Notes under the pieces: generated by a model
Database searches by the model: none
Told to the model about the DNA's origin: nothing
The model's input: the letters and a program-made list of their open reading frames with translations, nothing else
Shown here: in pieces, positions 51,818 to 62,051 of the stretch
Layout: each line of letters starts with the position of its first letter
Position numbering within the stretch: the stretch's first letter is position 1
Made by a program: the position numbers and the translations under genes
Assembly (NCBI RefSeq): GCF_018155095.1
Contig: NZ_NAAI01000008.1
Location: 1 to 64,000 of the forward strand
DNA length: 64,000 bases
Reading direction: 5' to 3'
Source: Bartonella queenslandensis
GTDB taxonomy: Bacteria > Pseudomonadota > Alphaproteobacteria > Rhizobiales > Rhizobiaceae

Positions 51818-52005
51818 ATGAATATTCGTTATGAAATAATAAGGCTTTTTTGCATCCTCATTGTATTCTCCCCTATATATGCTATTGGTTTAAAAAAATT
51901 GGGGGCTACAGTTGGAAACTATCTATAAAATCAACATTATATACAGTAATTCTGTACATTATTATTGATATTTTGTGTAGATATTTTGGTTTATTTAATT
52001 ATTAA
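51818..52005 (+). pseudogene. Two-helix small membrane ORF, frameshifted (immunity-like)
   Basis: An ATG frame reads MNIRYEIIRLFCILIVFSPI plus YAIGLKK, a membrane helix, then stops at 51928. One base of shift at the A7 run continues as GGYSWKLSIKSTLYTVILYI plus IIDILCRYFGLFNY to a stop at 52005. The joined ~62-residue product would have two membrane helices, the size and layout of many microcin immunity proteins. It lies 157 bp after the glycine-zipper ORF on the same strand. Whether the shift is real decay, slippage or sequencing error is open. Confidence 0.4.
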
Positions 52006-52342
52006 TGAACTTATTCTTATTTAAATAAGGGAATACAAAATAAAAAAACATTTAAAGCGATAATCAATAAAGTACCTTCATCTCCCTCTTTTACATGATA
52101 TTTCTTTAATATCTTTATACTGTTTATAAAAAGCTCTGTACGACAAAGCTCTGCCGCATTTAAATATCCTAAATAAGCATAAAATACTCTCTTGAAGACC
52201 AGAGTATCGATTTTAAAAATTGACTATTCCAATTTTTGTCATTTAGTCTAACCTCACAATGAAAAGCTTTTGGAAAAACGCTGCCAAAAATATAAAAACA
52301 CAATGGTCGATTTTTCCAAACAATAAATTAAAAGAGGGAAAC

Positions 52343-54286
52343 ATGACTGAAAAAATTTATCCGATATCAAAAGAGATCAAAAAAAATACTTTGCTCGATG
52401 AGGAAACTTATCAAAAATGGTATCGAGAAAGCATCAATGATCCAGAAAGCTTCTGGGCAAAACATGGTCAACGTATTGAATGGTTTAAACCCTATACAAA
52501 AGTAAAAAACACTTCTTTTAATGGAGATGTATCAATTCAATGGTATGAAGATGGAATAACAAATGTAGCCTATAATTGCATTGATCGCCACCTGAAAACC
52601 GATGGAGACACAATCGCGCTCATTTGGGAAGGAGATAATCCTTATCATGATAAAAAAATAACCTATAACGAACTTTATGAACATGTTTGTCGCTTTGCCA
52701 ATCTTTTAAAAAGCCATGGCATAAAAAAAGGCGATAAAGTAACTATTTATCTTCCTATGATTCCCGAAGCAGCCTATGCCATGCTTGCTTGTTCCCGCAT
52801 TGGTGCCATTCATTCGGTTATTTTTGCGGGCTTTTCTGCTGAAGCGATAGCAGGACGCCTTGTTGACTGTCAATCGACCTTCATTATTACCGCTGATCAC
52901 GGGTTGCGTGGCGGCAAACGGATTAACTTAAAAGACAACGTTGACCATGCCATTGAGATCGCTGCACACCAAAATGTGCATGTGAATCAAGTCATGGTTA
53001 TACGGCGAACTTGTGGCCCCATTCAATGGGTAGAGGGACGAGATTTTTGGTATCACGAAGAGATAGCTCATGCTAAAACAGACTGTCCAGCAGAACCAAT
53101 GAATGCTGAAGATCCGCTTTTTATTCTTTATACTTCAGGCTCCACAGGCAAACCTAAAGGGGTTTTGCATACCACAGCGGGCTATCTTGTTTATGCCGCG
53201 ATAACCCATCAATATGTTTTTGATTATCACCCTGGTGAAGTTTACTGGTGTACAGCCGATATTGGCTGGATTACAGGACATTCTTATTTGGTTTATGGAC
53301 CTTTATGCAATGGTGCCACCACTTTAATGTTTGAAGGCACCCCAACCTTTCCTGATAAGGGAAGATTTTGGGAGATTGTCGACAAACACCAAGTCAATAC
53401 GCTCTATACAGCACCAACAGCTATCCGTGCCTTAATGGGTGCGGGAAACGCGTTTGTTGAACACACAAAAAGAACCTCCTTACGTCTCTTAGGAACCGTA
53501 GGCGAACCGATTAATCCAGAAGCATGGGAATGGTTTTATCACACCGTTGGCAATGACCGTTGTCCGATTCTCGATACATGGTGGCAAACAGAAACAGGAG
53601 GGCATATGATTACACCTTTGCCCGGTGCAATCCCCCTCAAAGCAGGATCAGCCACACGTCCCTTTTTTGGTGTTCAACCGCAAATCGTTGACGATCAGGG
53701 CAATGTTTTAGAAGGTGAAGCAGAAGGTAATCTTTGTATCGGTGATTCATGGCCCGGACAAATGCGCACGCTCTATAAGGATCATGAACGCTTTATTCAA
53801 ACATATTTTTCCACCTATAAAGGAAAATATTTTTCAGGTGATGGCTGTAGGCGCGATAGCGACGGCTATTACTGGATTACAGGACGCGTGGATGACATTC
53901 TCAATGTTTCAGGGCACAGGCTAGGAACCGCTGAAATTGAATCCGCCCTTGTTTTGCATCCTGCTGTTTCCGAAGCTGCTGTTGTTGGTTACCCTCACCC
54001 CATTAAAGGGCAAGGAATCTACAGTTTTGTTACCTTAATGGAAGGAACATCGCCAAGTGAAGAATTGCAAAAAGACCTTATCAAGCATGTTAGAAAAGAA
54101 ATAGGCTCCATTGCCATATTGGATAAAATTCAGTTTGCTCCGCAACTCCCCAAAACACGATCAGGAAAAATTATGAGACGCATTTTACGCAAAATTGCTG
54201 AAAATAATTTCGATAATTTAGGAGATACTTCAACCCTTTCTGAACCACAAGTTGTTGAAGATCTGATTGCCAACCGCCAAGATTAA
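52343..54286 (+). CDS. acs: Acetyl-CoA synthetase
   Basis: Activates acetate to acetyl-CoA through acetyl-AMP. It has 647 residues from the ATG after AGAGGGAAAC; the open frame runs 28 codons upstream but without family similarity. Motifs are [11 protein letters not shown] (P-loop), [30 protein letters not shown] and the acetylation-site region [11 protein letters not shown] near the C terminus. It stands alone, preceded by the small-ORF island and followed by a long inverted repeat. Confidence 0.96.
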   Translation: MTEKIYPISKEIKKNTLLDEETYQKWYRESINDPESFWAKHGQRIEWFKPYTKVKNTSFNGDVSIQWYEDGITNVAYNCIDRHLKTDGDTIALIWEGDNPYHDKKITYNELYEHVCRFANLLKSHGIKKGDKVTIYLPMIPEAAYAMLACSRIGAIHSVIFAGFSAEAIAGRLVDCQSTFIITADHGLRGGKRINLKDNVDHAIEIAAHQNVHVNQVMVIRRTCGPIQWVEGRDFWYHEEIAHAKTDCPAEPMNAEDPLFILYTSGSTGKPKGVLHTTAGYLVYAAITHQYVFDYHPGEVYWCTADIGWITGHSYLVYGPLCNGATTLMFEGTPTFPDKGRFWEIVDKHQVNTLYTAPTAIRALMGAGNAFVEHTKRTSLRLLGTVGEPINPEAWEWFYHTVGNDRCPILDTWWQTETGGHMITPLPGAIPLKAGSATRPFFGVQPQIVDDQGNVLEGEAEGNLCIGDSWPGQMRTLYKDHERFIQTYFSTYKGKYFSGDGCRRDSDGYYWITGRVDDILNVSGHRLGTAEIESALVLHPAVSEAAVVGYPHPIKGQGIYSFVTLMEGTSPSEELQKDLIKHVRKEIGSIAILDKIQFAPQLPKTRSGKIMRRILRKIAENNFDNLGDTSTLSEPQVVEDLIANRQD

Positions 54287-55005
54287 AGAAAACATGGTTT
54301 AATACACAACAACACCGGTAAGCTTTAGCCCTTTACTGAAATAATTCTAACATTCTTGCTAAAGCTACCGGTAAAAATCTAAGCCAGCACCCCTATTCTG
54401 TTTGCAACCCCAAACATTGCCACCCCTTTTCTCTTATAACCTAAGCCTTCATAAGAAATATATTTAAACATCAGATGTTTTTATCCACACACACATTTCA
54501 AGCCGCAAATGAATGCCATAAAAAACTTGCCATGGTCGGTAAATTTTTCTGTCGGTAAAACTTTTCTATCAATTTATTTTAGCATTTTATCAATTTATTT
54601 TAGCAAAAGAAAAAAACAACAAACAGACTTTCAAAATCTTTGAAAAAAATAGTTTTTTCCATAACCAATAAAAACAAATAAAGATTAAAATTATAAAAGA
54701 CGTAATTTAACGCACATTAAAGCGAAAAAAGCGCAAATCTCATCAACCACAAAACGAATAAGATCAAGATCAAGTCAAAAAACAGGTATAGCAGTTCTTA
54801 TGTTTCTGCTAGAAACACCTTGGAATTCCTGCTAAAATCATAAATAAAGATAAAATAAAGAAATATAAGAGATATTTTACAAACAATATTTCTCAAGCAC
54901 AAATTAAGAAGTATTGGGGAGCTGTAAAGTATGAATAAGATTGAAAACCATAGGAGCAAAAATCCTGAAAGTAATATACGGTAAAAACGGAAGTGGTAAC
55001 AAAAA
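54287..55005. other. Spacer between acs and ftsE with repeats
   Basis: No gene. It holds the inverted repeat at 54314-54372, a 21-bp direct repeat of TATCAATTTATTTTAGCA (54567 and 54588), and a shorter GTCGGTAAA-type repeat around 54535-54560. The rest is AT-rich and presumably contains the ftsEX promoter. Confidence 0.5.
54314..54372. terminator. Inverted repeat after acs, possible terminator
   Basis: Arms ACCGGTAAGCTTTAGC and GCTAAAGCTACCGGT pair over 15 bp with one bulged A and a ~28-nt loop. An A-rich rather than T-rich tract follows, so termination is uncertain. Confidence 0.45.
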
Positions 55006-55665
55006 GTGATTCATTTTGAAAATGTCGGTCTGCGCTATGGAATGGGCCCAGAGGTCCTTCGCGATATTAGCTTTCATATTCCTGCTGGATCATTTCAATT
55101 TCTCACGGGTGCCTCTGGAGCGGGTAAAACATCATTGATGCGTCTGATGTTTTTGGCACTCAAACCCACCCGTGGTCATATTGATTTATTTGGAACAGAC
55201 ACAGCATTGCTGAGAAGACAAGAACTCCCAGCACTGCGACAACGTATCGGTGTGGTTTTTCAAGATTTTCGTCTCCTTGACCACATGACCACTTATGAAA
55301 ATGTTTCCTTACCTTTACGCATTAAAGGGCAAGAAGAAGCAACCTATCGCAGTGAAGTAGAAGATCTTCTCTGTTGGGTAGGTCTTGGAGATCATATTCA
55401 TGTTTTACCCCCTGTTCTTTCCGGAGGGGAAAAACAAAGGGTCGCCATTGCACGCGCGCTTATTGATCAACCAGAAATTTTGCTTGCCGATGAACCAACA
55501 GGTAATGTCGATCCGCCCTTGGCAAAACGCCTTCTCCGTTTGTTTATTGAATTAAACCGTTTTGGAACGGCTGTTATCATTGCCACCCATGATATCGCCT
55601 TAATGGAACAAGTTGCAGCACGACGGATGCTTCTCCATAACGGCCGGATGACGATTCATGAATAA
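55006..55665 (+). CDS. ftsE: Cell division ATP-binding protein FtsE
   Basis: ATPase of the FtsEX complex, which activates septal peptidoglycan hydrolases at the divisome. It has 219 residues with a GTG start. Walker A is GASGAGKTS, the signature is LSGGEKQRVAIARALI, and Walker B is EILLADEPTGNVD. Its last codons overlap ftsX by 8 bp. Confidence 0.95.
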   Translation: MIHFENVGLRYGMGPEVLRDISFHIPAGSFQFLTGASGAGKTSLMRLMFLALKPTRGHIDLFGTDTALLRRQELPALRQRIGVVFQDFRLLDHMTTYENVSLPLRIKGQEEATYRSEVEDLLCWVGLGDHIHVLPPVLSGGEKQRVAIARALIDQPEILLADEPTGNVDPPLAKRLLRLFIELNRFGTAVIIATHDIALMEQVAARRMLLHNGRMTIHE

Positions 55666-56611
55666 ATTTTTCTCTATTTTTACCAACAATAAAAGAAACA
55701 CAACAGCGATTATTCCCAGTAGCAACATTTCTGGGCAAGCGCTGGTTGCCGTCATTGCTATTATGACATTTCTCTCAAGCCTCACCTTAATTGGTGTTGA
55801 TTTAATCCAACGTTCTGCCAAAAATTGGAGCAATCAAATTAGCTATGAAGCAACAATACAAATACGCCCCGTTGACAATGTTGATATCAACAAAGCGCTT
55901 CATGATGCTGTACAATTGGTTAAAACCTTTTCTGGTGTACAAGATGCGAAAATTGTTGATCCCAAAGCCACCGAAAAGTTGCTGGAACCATGGCTTGGAA
56001 CAGATTTTAATATCAATGAATTGCCTCTTCCCCGTCTTATCATTGTAACTCTAAAAGAAGATGTAGAAATCAATTTTTCCGCCATCAATCATGCCATTAA
56101 AACTCAAATTCCAGGAGGTCAATTTGATGATCATCGTGTTTGGGTCCATCGTTTTACGACCATGGCATATAGTTCTGTTTTCGTTGGTTTTTCAATTTTA
56201 TCATTGGTTTTAGGCTCTCTAATCCTCACCATCATTTTTGCCACCCGCAATGCATTGGCAGAAAATGCACATATCATTAATGTATTATATTTTCTTGGTA
56301 CAGAAACTCTTTTCATTGCGCGTCAATTTGATTGGCATTTTTTTAAAACTGCGCTGCGTGGTGCTTTATATGGTGGTCTCACAAGCATATTTCTCTTTTC
56401 AGCCCTTTGTTTTTGGACGAATTATAACTTAGGAAGAGCAGAAGCTAGCCAAATAACCGCTTTATTTGGACATATTTCCATAAGTTCCATTCCTTACGGA
56501 AAAATCATTTTCCTTATTATTTTCGTTTCTTTTCTCACTACCCTTACAAACCGCATGACTATTTTAGCACAACTGAAAAAAATCGACCAATGTGAAAACG
56601 GTTTATTTTAA
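55658..56611 (+). CDS. ftsX: Cell division protein FtsX
   Basis: Membrane partner of FtsE, 317 residues. A cytoplasmic N terminus, then TM1 (ALVAVIAIMTFLSSLTLIGV), a ~110-residue periplasmic domain, and three further helices (SSVFVGFSILSLVLGSLILT; ALYGGLTSIFLFSALCFW; KIIFLIIFVSFLTTL). This is the FtsX four-helix layout. Overlaps ftsE and lies 3 bp from ydcF, forming one operon. Confidence 0.92.
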   Translation: MNKFFSIFTNNKRNTTAIIPSSNISGQALVAVIAIMTFLSSLTLIGVDLIQRSAKNWSNQISYEATIQIRPVDNVDINKALHDAVQLVKTFSGVQDAKIVDPKATEKLLEPWLGTDFNINELPLPRLIIVTLKEDVEINFSAINHAIKTQIPGGQFDDHRVWVHRFTTMAYSSVFVGFSILSLVLGSLILTIIFATRNALAENAHIINVLYFLGTETLFIARQFDWHFFKTALRGALYGGLTSIFLFSALCFWTNYNLGRAEASQITALFGHISISSIPYGKIIFLIIFVSFLTTLTNRMTILAQLKKIDQCENGLF

Positions 56612-56614
56612 TTT

Positions 56615-57280
56615 ATGACTCATAACACTTCCAATTCATTGACACAAAACGATTTGGAGCATCCTATTCTAAAACAGCTCCACAATGGTCGGTCTGTGCG
56701 CTGCTTATTTCGCTATTTTCCTCCCACAACGCTTACTCTTGCAGTCATTGTTTTTATTTTTTGGGGTGGTTTTATCATTTTTTCTGAAAAAACCGAACGC
56801 CTTATCCCCCCACAGCCTCTCCCCAAAGCCGATGCCATCATCGTGCTTACGGGCGGAGAAAACCGAATAGAGACAGGGCTTCATCTCTTACAAAAGGGGT
56901 TTGGTTCACGACTCCTCATCAGTGGTGTAAACACCTCAACCAATCTAAAGAGTTTCATGCAGAACATGCATATTAGCCCACGACTTATCTCCTGTTGCAT
57001 TGACATTGGGCATCAAGCGATTAACACCAGAGGAAATGCCAAAGAAAGTGCAGCTTGGATCAAAAAGCACCACTATAAAACCCTTTATATTGTTACTCAT
57101 GATTACCACATATGGCGCTCAATGCGTGAACTTAAATATCTCATGCCTGATATCCATTTCATTGCCTATCCTGTTAAAAAGAGCAAAGCTGAAAGCACAG
57201 TACAACAGATTAATCAAACCCGCATTCTTATCTTCCAATATATTAAAACGCTCCATGTTTATATCAGAACCGCCTTCTGA
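56615..57280 (+). CDS. YdcF/SanA-like DUF218 protein
   Basis: 221-residue membrane-anchored protein. One N-terminal helix (TLTLAVIVFIFWGGFIIFS) is followed by the DUF218 core: PKADAIIVLTGGENRIETGL, LISGVNTSTNL, NTRGNAKESAAWIKKH and LYIVTHDYHIWRSMREL. The family acts in cell-envelope stress or vancomycin resistance (SanA) in enterobacteria, biochemistry unknown. It ends the ftsEX operon. The plsC gene common next in relatives is not here. Confidence 0.85.
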   Translation: MTHNTSNSLTQNDLEHPILKQLHNGRSVRCLFRYFPPTTLTLAVIVFIFWGGFIIFSEKTERLIPPQPLPKADAIIVLTGGENRIETGLHLLQKGFGSRLLISGVNTSTNLKSFMQNMHISPRLISCCIDIGHQAINTRGNAKESAAWIKKHHYKTLYIVTHDYHIWRSMRELKYLMPDIHFIAYPVKKSKAESTVQQINQTRILIFQYIKTLHVYIRTAF

Positions 57281-57439
57281 TCTTTCTCCCTGATCTTTCC
57301 TCTTATGACTTTAAATCTTACCACCCACGAACTGCTTCATAGCATTCTCTCTATTCACTTTACACGAAGTTGCCTCCATAAAAGCGCGACAGAATTTCCC
57401 CTCATAAAAGCAAAGCGCCCCAAGAAACGTGTCACTGTC

Positions 57440-57860
57440 TTGCATATTTACACGTCTAAAGAAACATCTCTCACATCTCAAACTTATCTCACGACACGGA
57501 TCTATCAATGACATCTTAATGGTATAAAAAACTCCTCATAAATAGAGCTTCCAAGACAACTATAAGATCTCCAGACTTGTTATAAAAATCTATTTATACC
57601 ACCATCTTTACACTTCATAAAAAATACCAACCGCCCCATCTTATATTTTGCTATCCCTCAATATTACGATAGCTCTTAAACCACTTGGGCTGATTGGTAA
57701 GAGGCATACTTTACGCCTCTTTAACAGTATCCTACCGACCTTGTATGAGACGCAAGGAAGTAATTTTAATGGATTTAAAATAAAAAAAATTATGATACTG
57801 ATATTTTTCATTCAACAGAGAGAATGTTAAAATATCATTATAAATAAATAAATTAGAAAC
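57440..57860 (-). repeat. Integrase-remnant repeat, copy K (reverse, worn)
   Basis: Reverse copy recognisable by AAAGAAACATCTCTCA, ATGGTATAA, CACCATCTTTACACTTCATAA and the terminal ATCATTATAAATAAATAAATT. Middle parts are rearranged and the leader hairpin is mostly lost. The ~160 bp between ydcF and this copy show no gene. Confidence 0.55.
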
Positions 57861-58364
57861 AATCTTTTCATTTTATAAAGCGTATTCATAAGAGCATTTT
57901 AGATCACAGATAAAATAAACTTACAGCCCACACCACCACAAATATCCCACGCTCTTTATCACAATCTTTTTTGAAATCATTTCCCTCTCTCAAATCGCTT
58001 TTTGTTTGGTTTGCTCCCCAAAAAAGAATGAAAAATCCTTAAACTCTATAGATCTGGAAACAATAATAACGCAGCTTATTGTCTCAGGCTTTCCACCTGC
58101 TCACCTCCAATCCCCCTACTCAAAGGACAAATTTCATGAGGATTATTGATCTCCTCGCCACACCTCAAGCAATGAAGCCTCCCATCAACGCTAATTTGTA
58201 AACAATCCGGTTTCTTATCCAGTGAATTTCACTTGGCTTCCTATTTATACGACTCACTCATATATAAGGCTCGACAAGCGAGCCTTGCTTAAAGATATTC
58301 ATCACTGTCACTAAAGCTCATGTGTCATAATTTTAGCTGCCTTACTGCCTCAGGTGTTTTATTG
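57861..58364. other. Spacer with a perfect 8-bp hairpin
   Basis: No gene. AAGGCTCG/CGAGCCTT with loop ACAAG at 58266-58286 is a clean hairpin, and GATATTCATCACTGTCAC follows. The same block, without the intact hairpin, appears at about 25785-25835. Confidence 0.45.
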
Positions 58365-58690
58365 CCATCAACATATTGGTGAATAAAGATAAGAGTTCTT
58401 CATCTTAAATAAGTGTTTCGAATAGAGTAAGATTTTCTCATTTTAAGTCTATATCTATTAAAACAATCAAAATCTCTTGCTTTCCCGTTACAAACAGGGT
58501 GAGTGTATGAGTAAAGACTATAATAAAGACTATAATAGAGAGAACAAAAAATGCCTTTAGAGTTTCAAGTCTACGCCCTTCTAACACTAAGGACTACAAC
58601 ATTGGGAGCAGTGTATGATGGTGCCAACTTTCTCCTGATCAAACGTAAAGATGATGATATTATAAAACTTCATGAGTCTATATAAAATTG
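58365..58690 (+). repeat. Integrase-remnant repeat, copy L
   Basis: GAATAGAGTAAGATTTTCTC replaces the usual leader hairpin arm; AAAACAATCAAAATCTCTTG, GGGTGAGTGTATGAGTAAA and the integrase start (AATGCCTTTAGAG, TGTATGATGGTGCCAA, AAACGTAAAGATGATG) follow. Out of frame. Confidence 0.7.
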
Positions 58691-58841
58691 CATTCGTCTA
58701 ATGGTCTTGTTCCACTTAACGAATGAAGCGTTTTCTAGAAGAGCGCAGCGGATAATCAAAATTTTTTCTGATCATATTTTGCTTCAAAAACGCTTTATTC
58801 AAGCAGATAGAACAACAAACATGTTTTACATTGATGAACAC

Positions 58842-60824
58842 TTAATCACGCGAAAGCGCAACAACAGGATCAAGCCGTGAAGCTTGTCGCGCTGGCGAAA
58901 AGCCAAAACATATTCCAATGAGAGTGGAAAAAGTAAGAGATATAATGATTGAATCAAGTGTATAAATGAGATGAATAGGCGCATTAAAGAGCAAAAACAA
59001 GCCCCCAATAGAAAATCCCAAGAGGATTCCTAAACCGCCTCCAATGATACATACTAAAATTGCTTCAATGAGAAATTGTTGGAGAATATCACTCTGCCGT
59101 GCACCAACAGCCATACGCACCCCAATTTCATTGATCCGCTCAGAAACGGTAACCAACATAATATTCATTACCCCAATCCCCCCTACAATGAGTGAAATCG
59201 CTGCAATTGAAGATACTAAAAGCGTTAAAATATGCGTGCTCTCCATAATACGTTCACGGAAAAATTCGGAATTTCGAATGAAAAAATCTTCCTCACCATG
59301 GCGCATAATGAGAAAACGTTTCACCATCTTTTCCGCTAAATTTGAATCAATATGATCAGCAATCTTCACGGTAATGGCCCGAACTTGTGTTGTGCCAAGA
59401 AAACGTGTTTGCATGGTTGTATAAGGCAAATAAATCTGCAACGTATTTGAGCCACCTCCATGATTTTGTGGATCAACCACCCCAACAATACGCGCAGGAA
59501 CTTTTCCCACATGCACCACTTTGCCCAGAGGGTTCTCATGGCTATGAGGAAAAAGAACAGCAACAGCTTCCTTTTCAATAACGAGATCAACAGCGCGCTC
59601 ACGCACACTTTTTTGATCAAACAACTGCCCTTTCACAGCCTTGAGCCCTTGTGTTTGGAAAAATTGTTCTCCCACCCCAGTAATCACTGCATTAACTTCA
59701 ACGGAACCAAAACGAATCGTAGAATTTGCTGAAATCTGAGGCGTTACACCAGAAATATAGGGCAGATCAGAAAGGGCTTCTGCATCCGCTTCCACCAAAC
59801 TCGTTATCTTCTCTGCTTGTGGATCAGAAAAACTTTTTCCAGGAAAGATTGTCAAGGTATTGGAGCCCAAGCTTTTAAAATTTTCTAATATTTTTTCCCG
59901 CGTTCCATTTCCCAAAGCCACCATAGCAATAATCGCTCCAATACCGATAATGACCCCGAGCATTGTTAAAAAAGTCCGCATCCGATGTGCATTCATCGCC
60001 AACAAAGCCATGACAAATGTTTCACGAAAACGTTCAACAAAAGAACGAAAACTCCCCAGTATTTTTTGATCTTTCAGATTCCGTTGCTCTTGAGGGGATT
60101 GAACTCTTGTTTTTGTTTTTTTACCCTTTGATATATTATCAGCAACAATTTCCCCATCACTGATTTCGATAATACGATCTGCTCTTTTAGCCACCTGCAT
60201 ATCATGCGTTACGATAATAATGGTGCGCCCTTCTTGATGAAGCTCATCCAAAATACGCAACACTTCTTGACCACTGTTTTTATCTAAAGCGCCAGTTGGC
60301 TCATCGGCAAGAATAACCTCCGCATTATTCATCAATGCTCGCGCAATAGACACCCGTTGTTGCTGCCCCCCTGAAAGCTGATTAGGCCGATGATTGACCC
60401 TCTCTCCCATACCTAAGCGTGTTAATAAATCCTGAGCACGTTTTTTTCTCACATCCGGTGCGCATCCTGCATAAATAGCTGGAATTTCAACATTGCCAAG
60501 TGCCGTTAATTCATTCAACAAGTGATAGCGCTGAAAAATAAATCCAAAATGATTGCGCCGCAAAGCGGATAATTCATCAGCAGAAAGAGAAGCTATTTCT
60601 TTTCCTGAAATCCAATAACGACCAGAACTTGGTCGATCAAGACAGCCTAAAATATTCATCAATGTGGACTTTCCAGAACCGGAAGCCCCTACAATTGCCA
60701 CCATTTCACCACGTTTAATGGTTAGATTAATTTCTTTCAAAACAGTGACAACTGTTTCACCCGCAGGAAATTTGCGCACAATATTTTCCAAAACGAAAAC
60801 AGCATCTGCTTTTTCTGCTTTCAT
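58842..60824 (-). CDS. macB: MacB-type ABC exporter (ATPase plus permease)
   Basis: 660-residue fusion of an ABC ATPase and a four-helix FtsX-like permease. ATPase motifs: [36 protein letters not shown]. Membrane helix near residue 285 ([20 protein letters not shown]), a ~220-residue periplasmic domain, then three C-terminal helices ([20 protein letters not shown] and on). With MacA and an outer-membrane channel it forms a mechanotransmission pump for macrolides, peptides or lipids. Substrate here unknown. It is third in the NodT-macA-macB operon, 3 bp after macA. Confidence 0.94.
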   Translation of the reverse strand: MKAEKADAVFVLENIVRKFPAGETVVTVLKEINLTIKRGEMVAIVGASGSGKSTLMNILGCLDRPSSGRYWISGKEIASLSADELSALRRNHFGFIFQRYHLLNELTALGNVEIPAIYAGCAPDVRKKRAQDLLTRLGMGERVNHRPNQLSGGQQQRVSIARALMNNAEVILADEPTGALDKNSGQEVLRILDELHQEGRTIIIVTHDMQVAKRADRIIEISDGEIVADNISKGKKTKTRVQSPQEQRNLKDQKILGSFRSFVERFRETFVMALLAMNAHRMRTFLTMLGVIIGIGAIIAMVALGNGTREKILENFKSLGSNTLTIFPGKSFSDPQAEKITSLVEADAEALSDLPYISGVTPQISANSTIRFGSVEVNAVITGVGEQFFQTQGLKAVKGQLFDQKSVRERAVDLVIEKEAVAVLFPHSHENPLGKVVHVGKVPARIVGVVDPQNHGGGSNTLQIYLPYTTMQTRFLGTTQVRAITVKIADHIDSNLAEKMVKRFLIMRHGEEDFFIRNSEFFRERIMESTHILTLLVSSIAAISLIVGGIGVMNIMLVTVSERINEIGVRMAVGARQSDILQQFLIEAILVCIIGGGLGILLGFSIGGLFLLFNAPIHLIYTLDSIIISLTFSTLIGICFGFSPARQASRLDPVVALSRD

Positions 60825-60827
60825 AAC

Positions 60828-62051
60828 TTAATTCTCATCGTTACTCTGTTCATCAGGAATTTCTGGCATCACACCATCGCGTGAACCGGTAATAACTACA
60901 TCCCCCTCATCAAGCCCTGAAACAATCTCTGCCATTACTTTGTTATTAAGCCCCACGGTCACTTGTTTTGCTACCACTTTATTTTTTCCCACCAAAAGTG
61001 AAACCCATGCTTTGTGTTCTTTTGTTTCATCACGCAAAGCATCACTTGGAATCAACAAAACATTCTGAGCACGTCCTAAAATAATATGCACTTGGGCTGT
61101 CATATAAGTTCGCAAAAAGTTGTCTTTATTATCAACATGCACAATCCCATTATAATAAATTGCCGACGATATGAGAGAGCTAGACCCTCCTGCCCCAGGA
61201 TTAATACTCACATCAGCACGAATGGATTCAGGAGCCGGCTCAATCCTTTCCAAAGTACCCTCATAACGACGCTGTAAATTGCCCAGTACCGTAAAATAAA
61301 GAGGCTGTCCGGCATGAACTTTAAGAACATCAGCTTCCGAAATTTGTGCTTTGACAGTCATCTTTGACAAATCGCCTAAAATAACAATTGTAGGTGCGGA
61401 CTGAACAGCATTGACATTCTGACCTTCTTCAACAACCGTTGCCAAAACGGTACCTGCCGAAGGAGCTGTTATCCGCGTATAACCGAGATTAACCTCTGCA
61501 CTCTCCACATCAATTTTAGCTTGCACAATCTGCTGTTGCAGTTGAGCAATTTGCGCCTCGCGTATTTTCACTTGTGTTGCCGCATCATCAAGATCAGCCT
61601 TTGAAATTGCACGCGATTCGATCATTTTTTTCTGCCGTTCTAAATTTTTTTGTGCAAGAGAAAGATAAGCTTCTTGTTCCACTAAATTCGCATAATAATG
61701 CGATAATGCTGCTTTTTTTCTTTTTAGATCATTTTCTTGATCTGTAGGATCAATTTCTGCCAACAGATCCCCTTCTTTGACAACACTGCCCGGCAGAACG
61801 CGCATGGAAATCACCCGCCCCGTAGTACGTGCCCCAACCGCCACCAACCGATAAGGACGCACAAGCCCTGAAGCCAAAACACTTTCTTCGATATCACCAC
61901 GCTTCACCACAGCTGTCATATACACTGGTGTAGATGTTCCAAAAAAAACAGAGCGCAACCACAACAAAATGATAATAATGAAGAGAGAAATAAGAAAGAA
62001 TGAAAGTTTTTTGCGTTTTGTAACGAAATTTTTGATGAAATTTTTTTTCAT
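60828..62051 (-). CDS. macA: MacA-type periplasmic adaptor
   Basis: 407-residue membrane fusion protein. One N-terminal helix (LSFFLISLFIIIILLWLRSV). The lipoyl halves are VVKRGDIEESVLASGLVRPY and NLGYTRITAPSAGTVLA, with the coiled-coil hairpin between (SLAQKNLERQKKMIESRAIS). The beta-barrel and membrane-proximal domains occupy the C-terminal 150 residues. The start ATG overlaps the stop of the NodT-type gene by 4 bp, so translation is coupled. Confidence 0.93.
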   Translation of the reverse strand: MKKNFIKNFVTKRKKLSFFLISLFIIIILLWLRSVFFGTSTPVYMTAVVKRGDIEESVLASGLVRPYRLVAVGARTTGRVISMRVLPGSVVKEGDLLAEIDPTDQENDLKRKKAALSHYYANLVEQEAYLSLAQKNLERQKKMIESRAISKADLDDAATQVKIREAQIAQLQQQIVQAKIDVESAEVNLGYTRITAPSAGTVLATVVEEGQNVNAVQSAPTIVILGDLSKMTVKAQISEADVLKVHAGQPLYFTVLGNLQRRYEGTLERIEPAPESIRADVSINPGAGGSSSLISSAIYYNGIVHVDNKDNFLRTYMTAQVHIILGRAQNVLLIPSDALRDETKEHKAWVSLLVGKNKVVAKQVTVGLNNKVMAEIVSGLDEGDVVITGSRDGVMPEIPDEQSNDEN

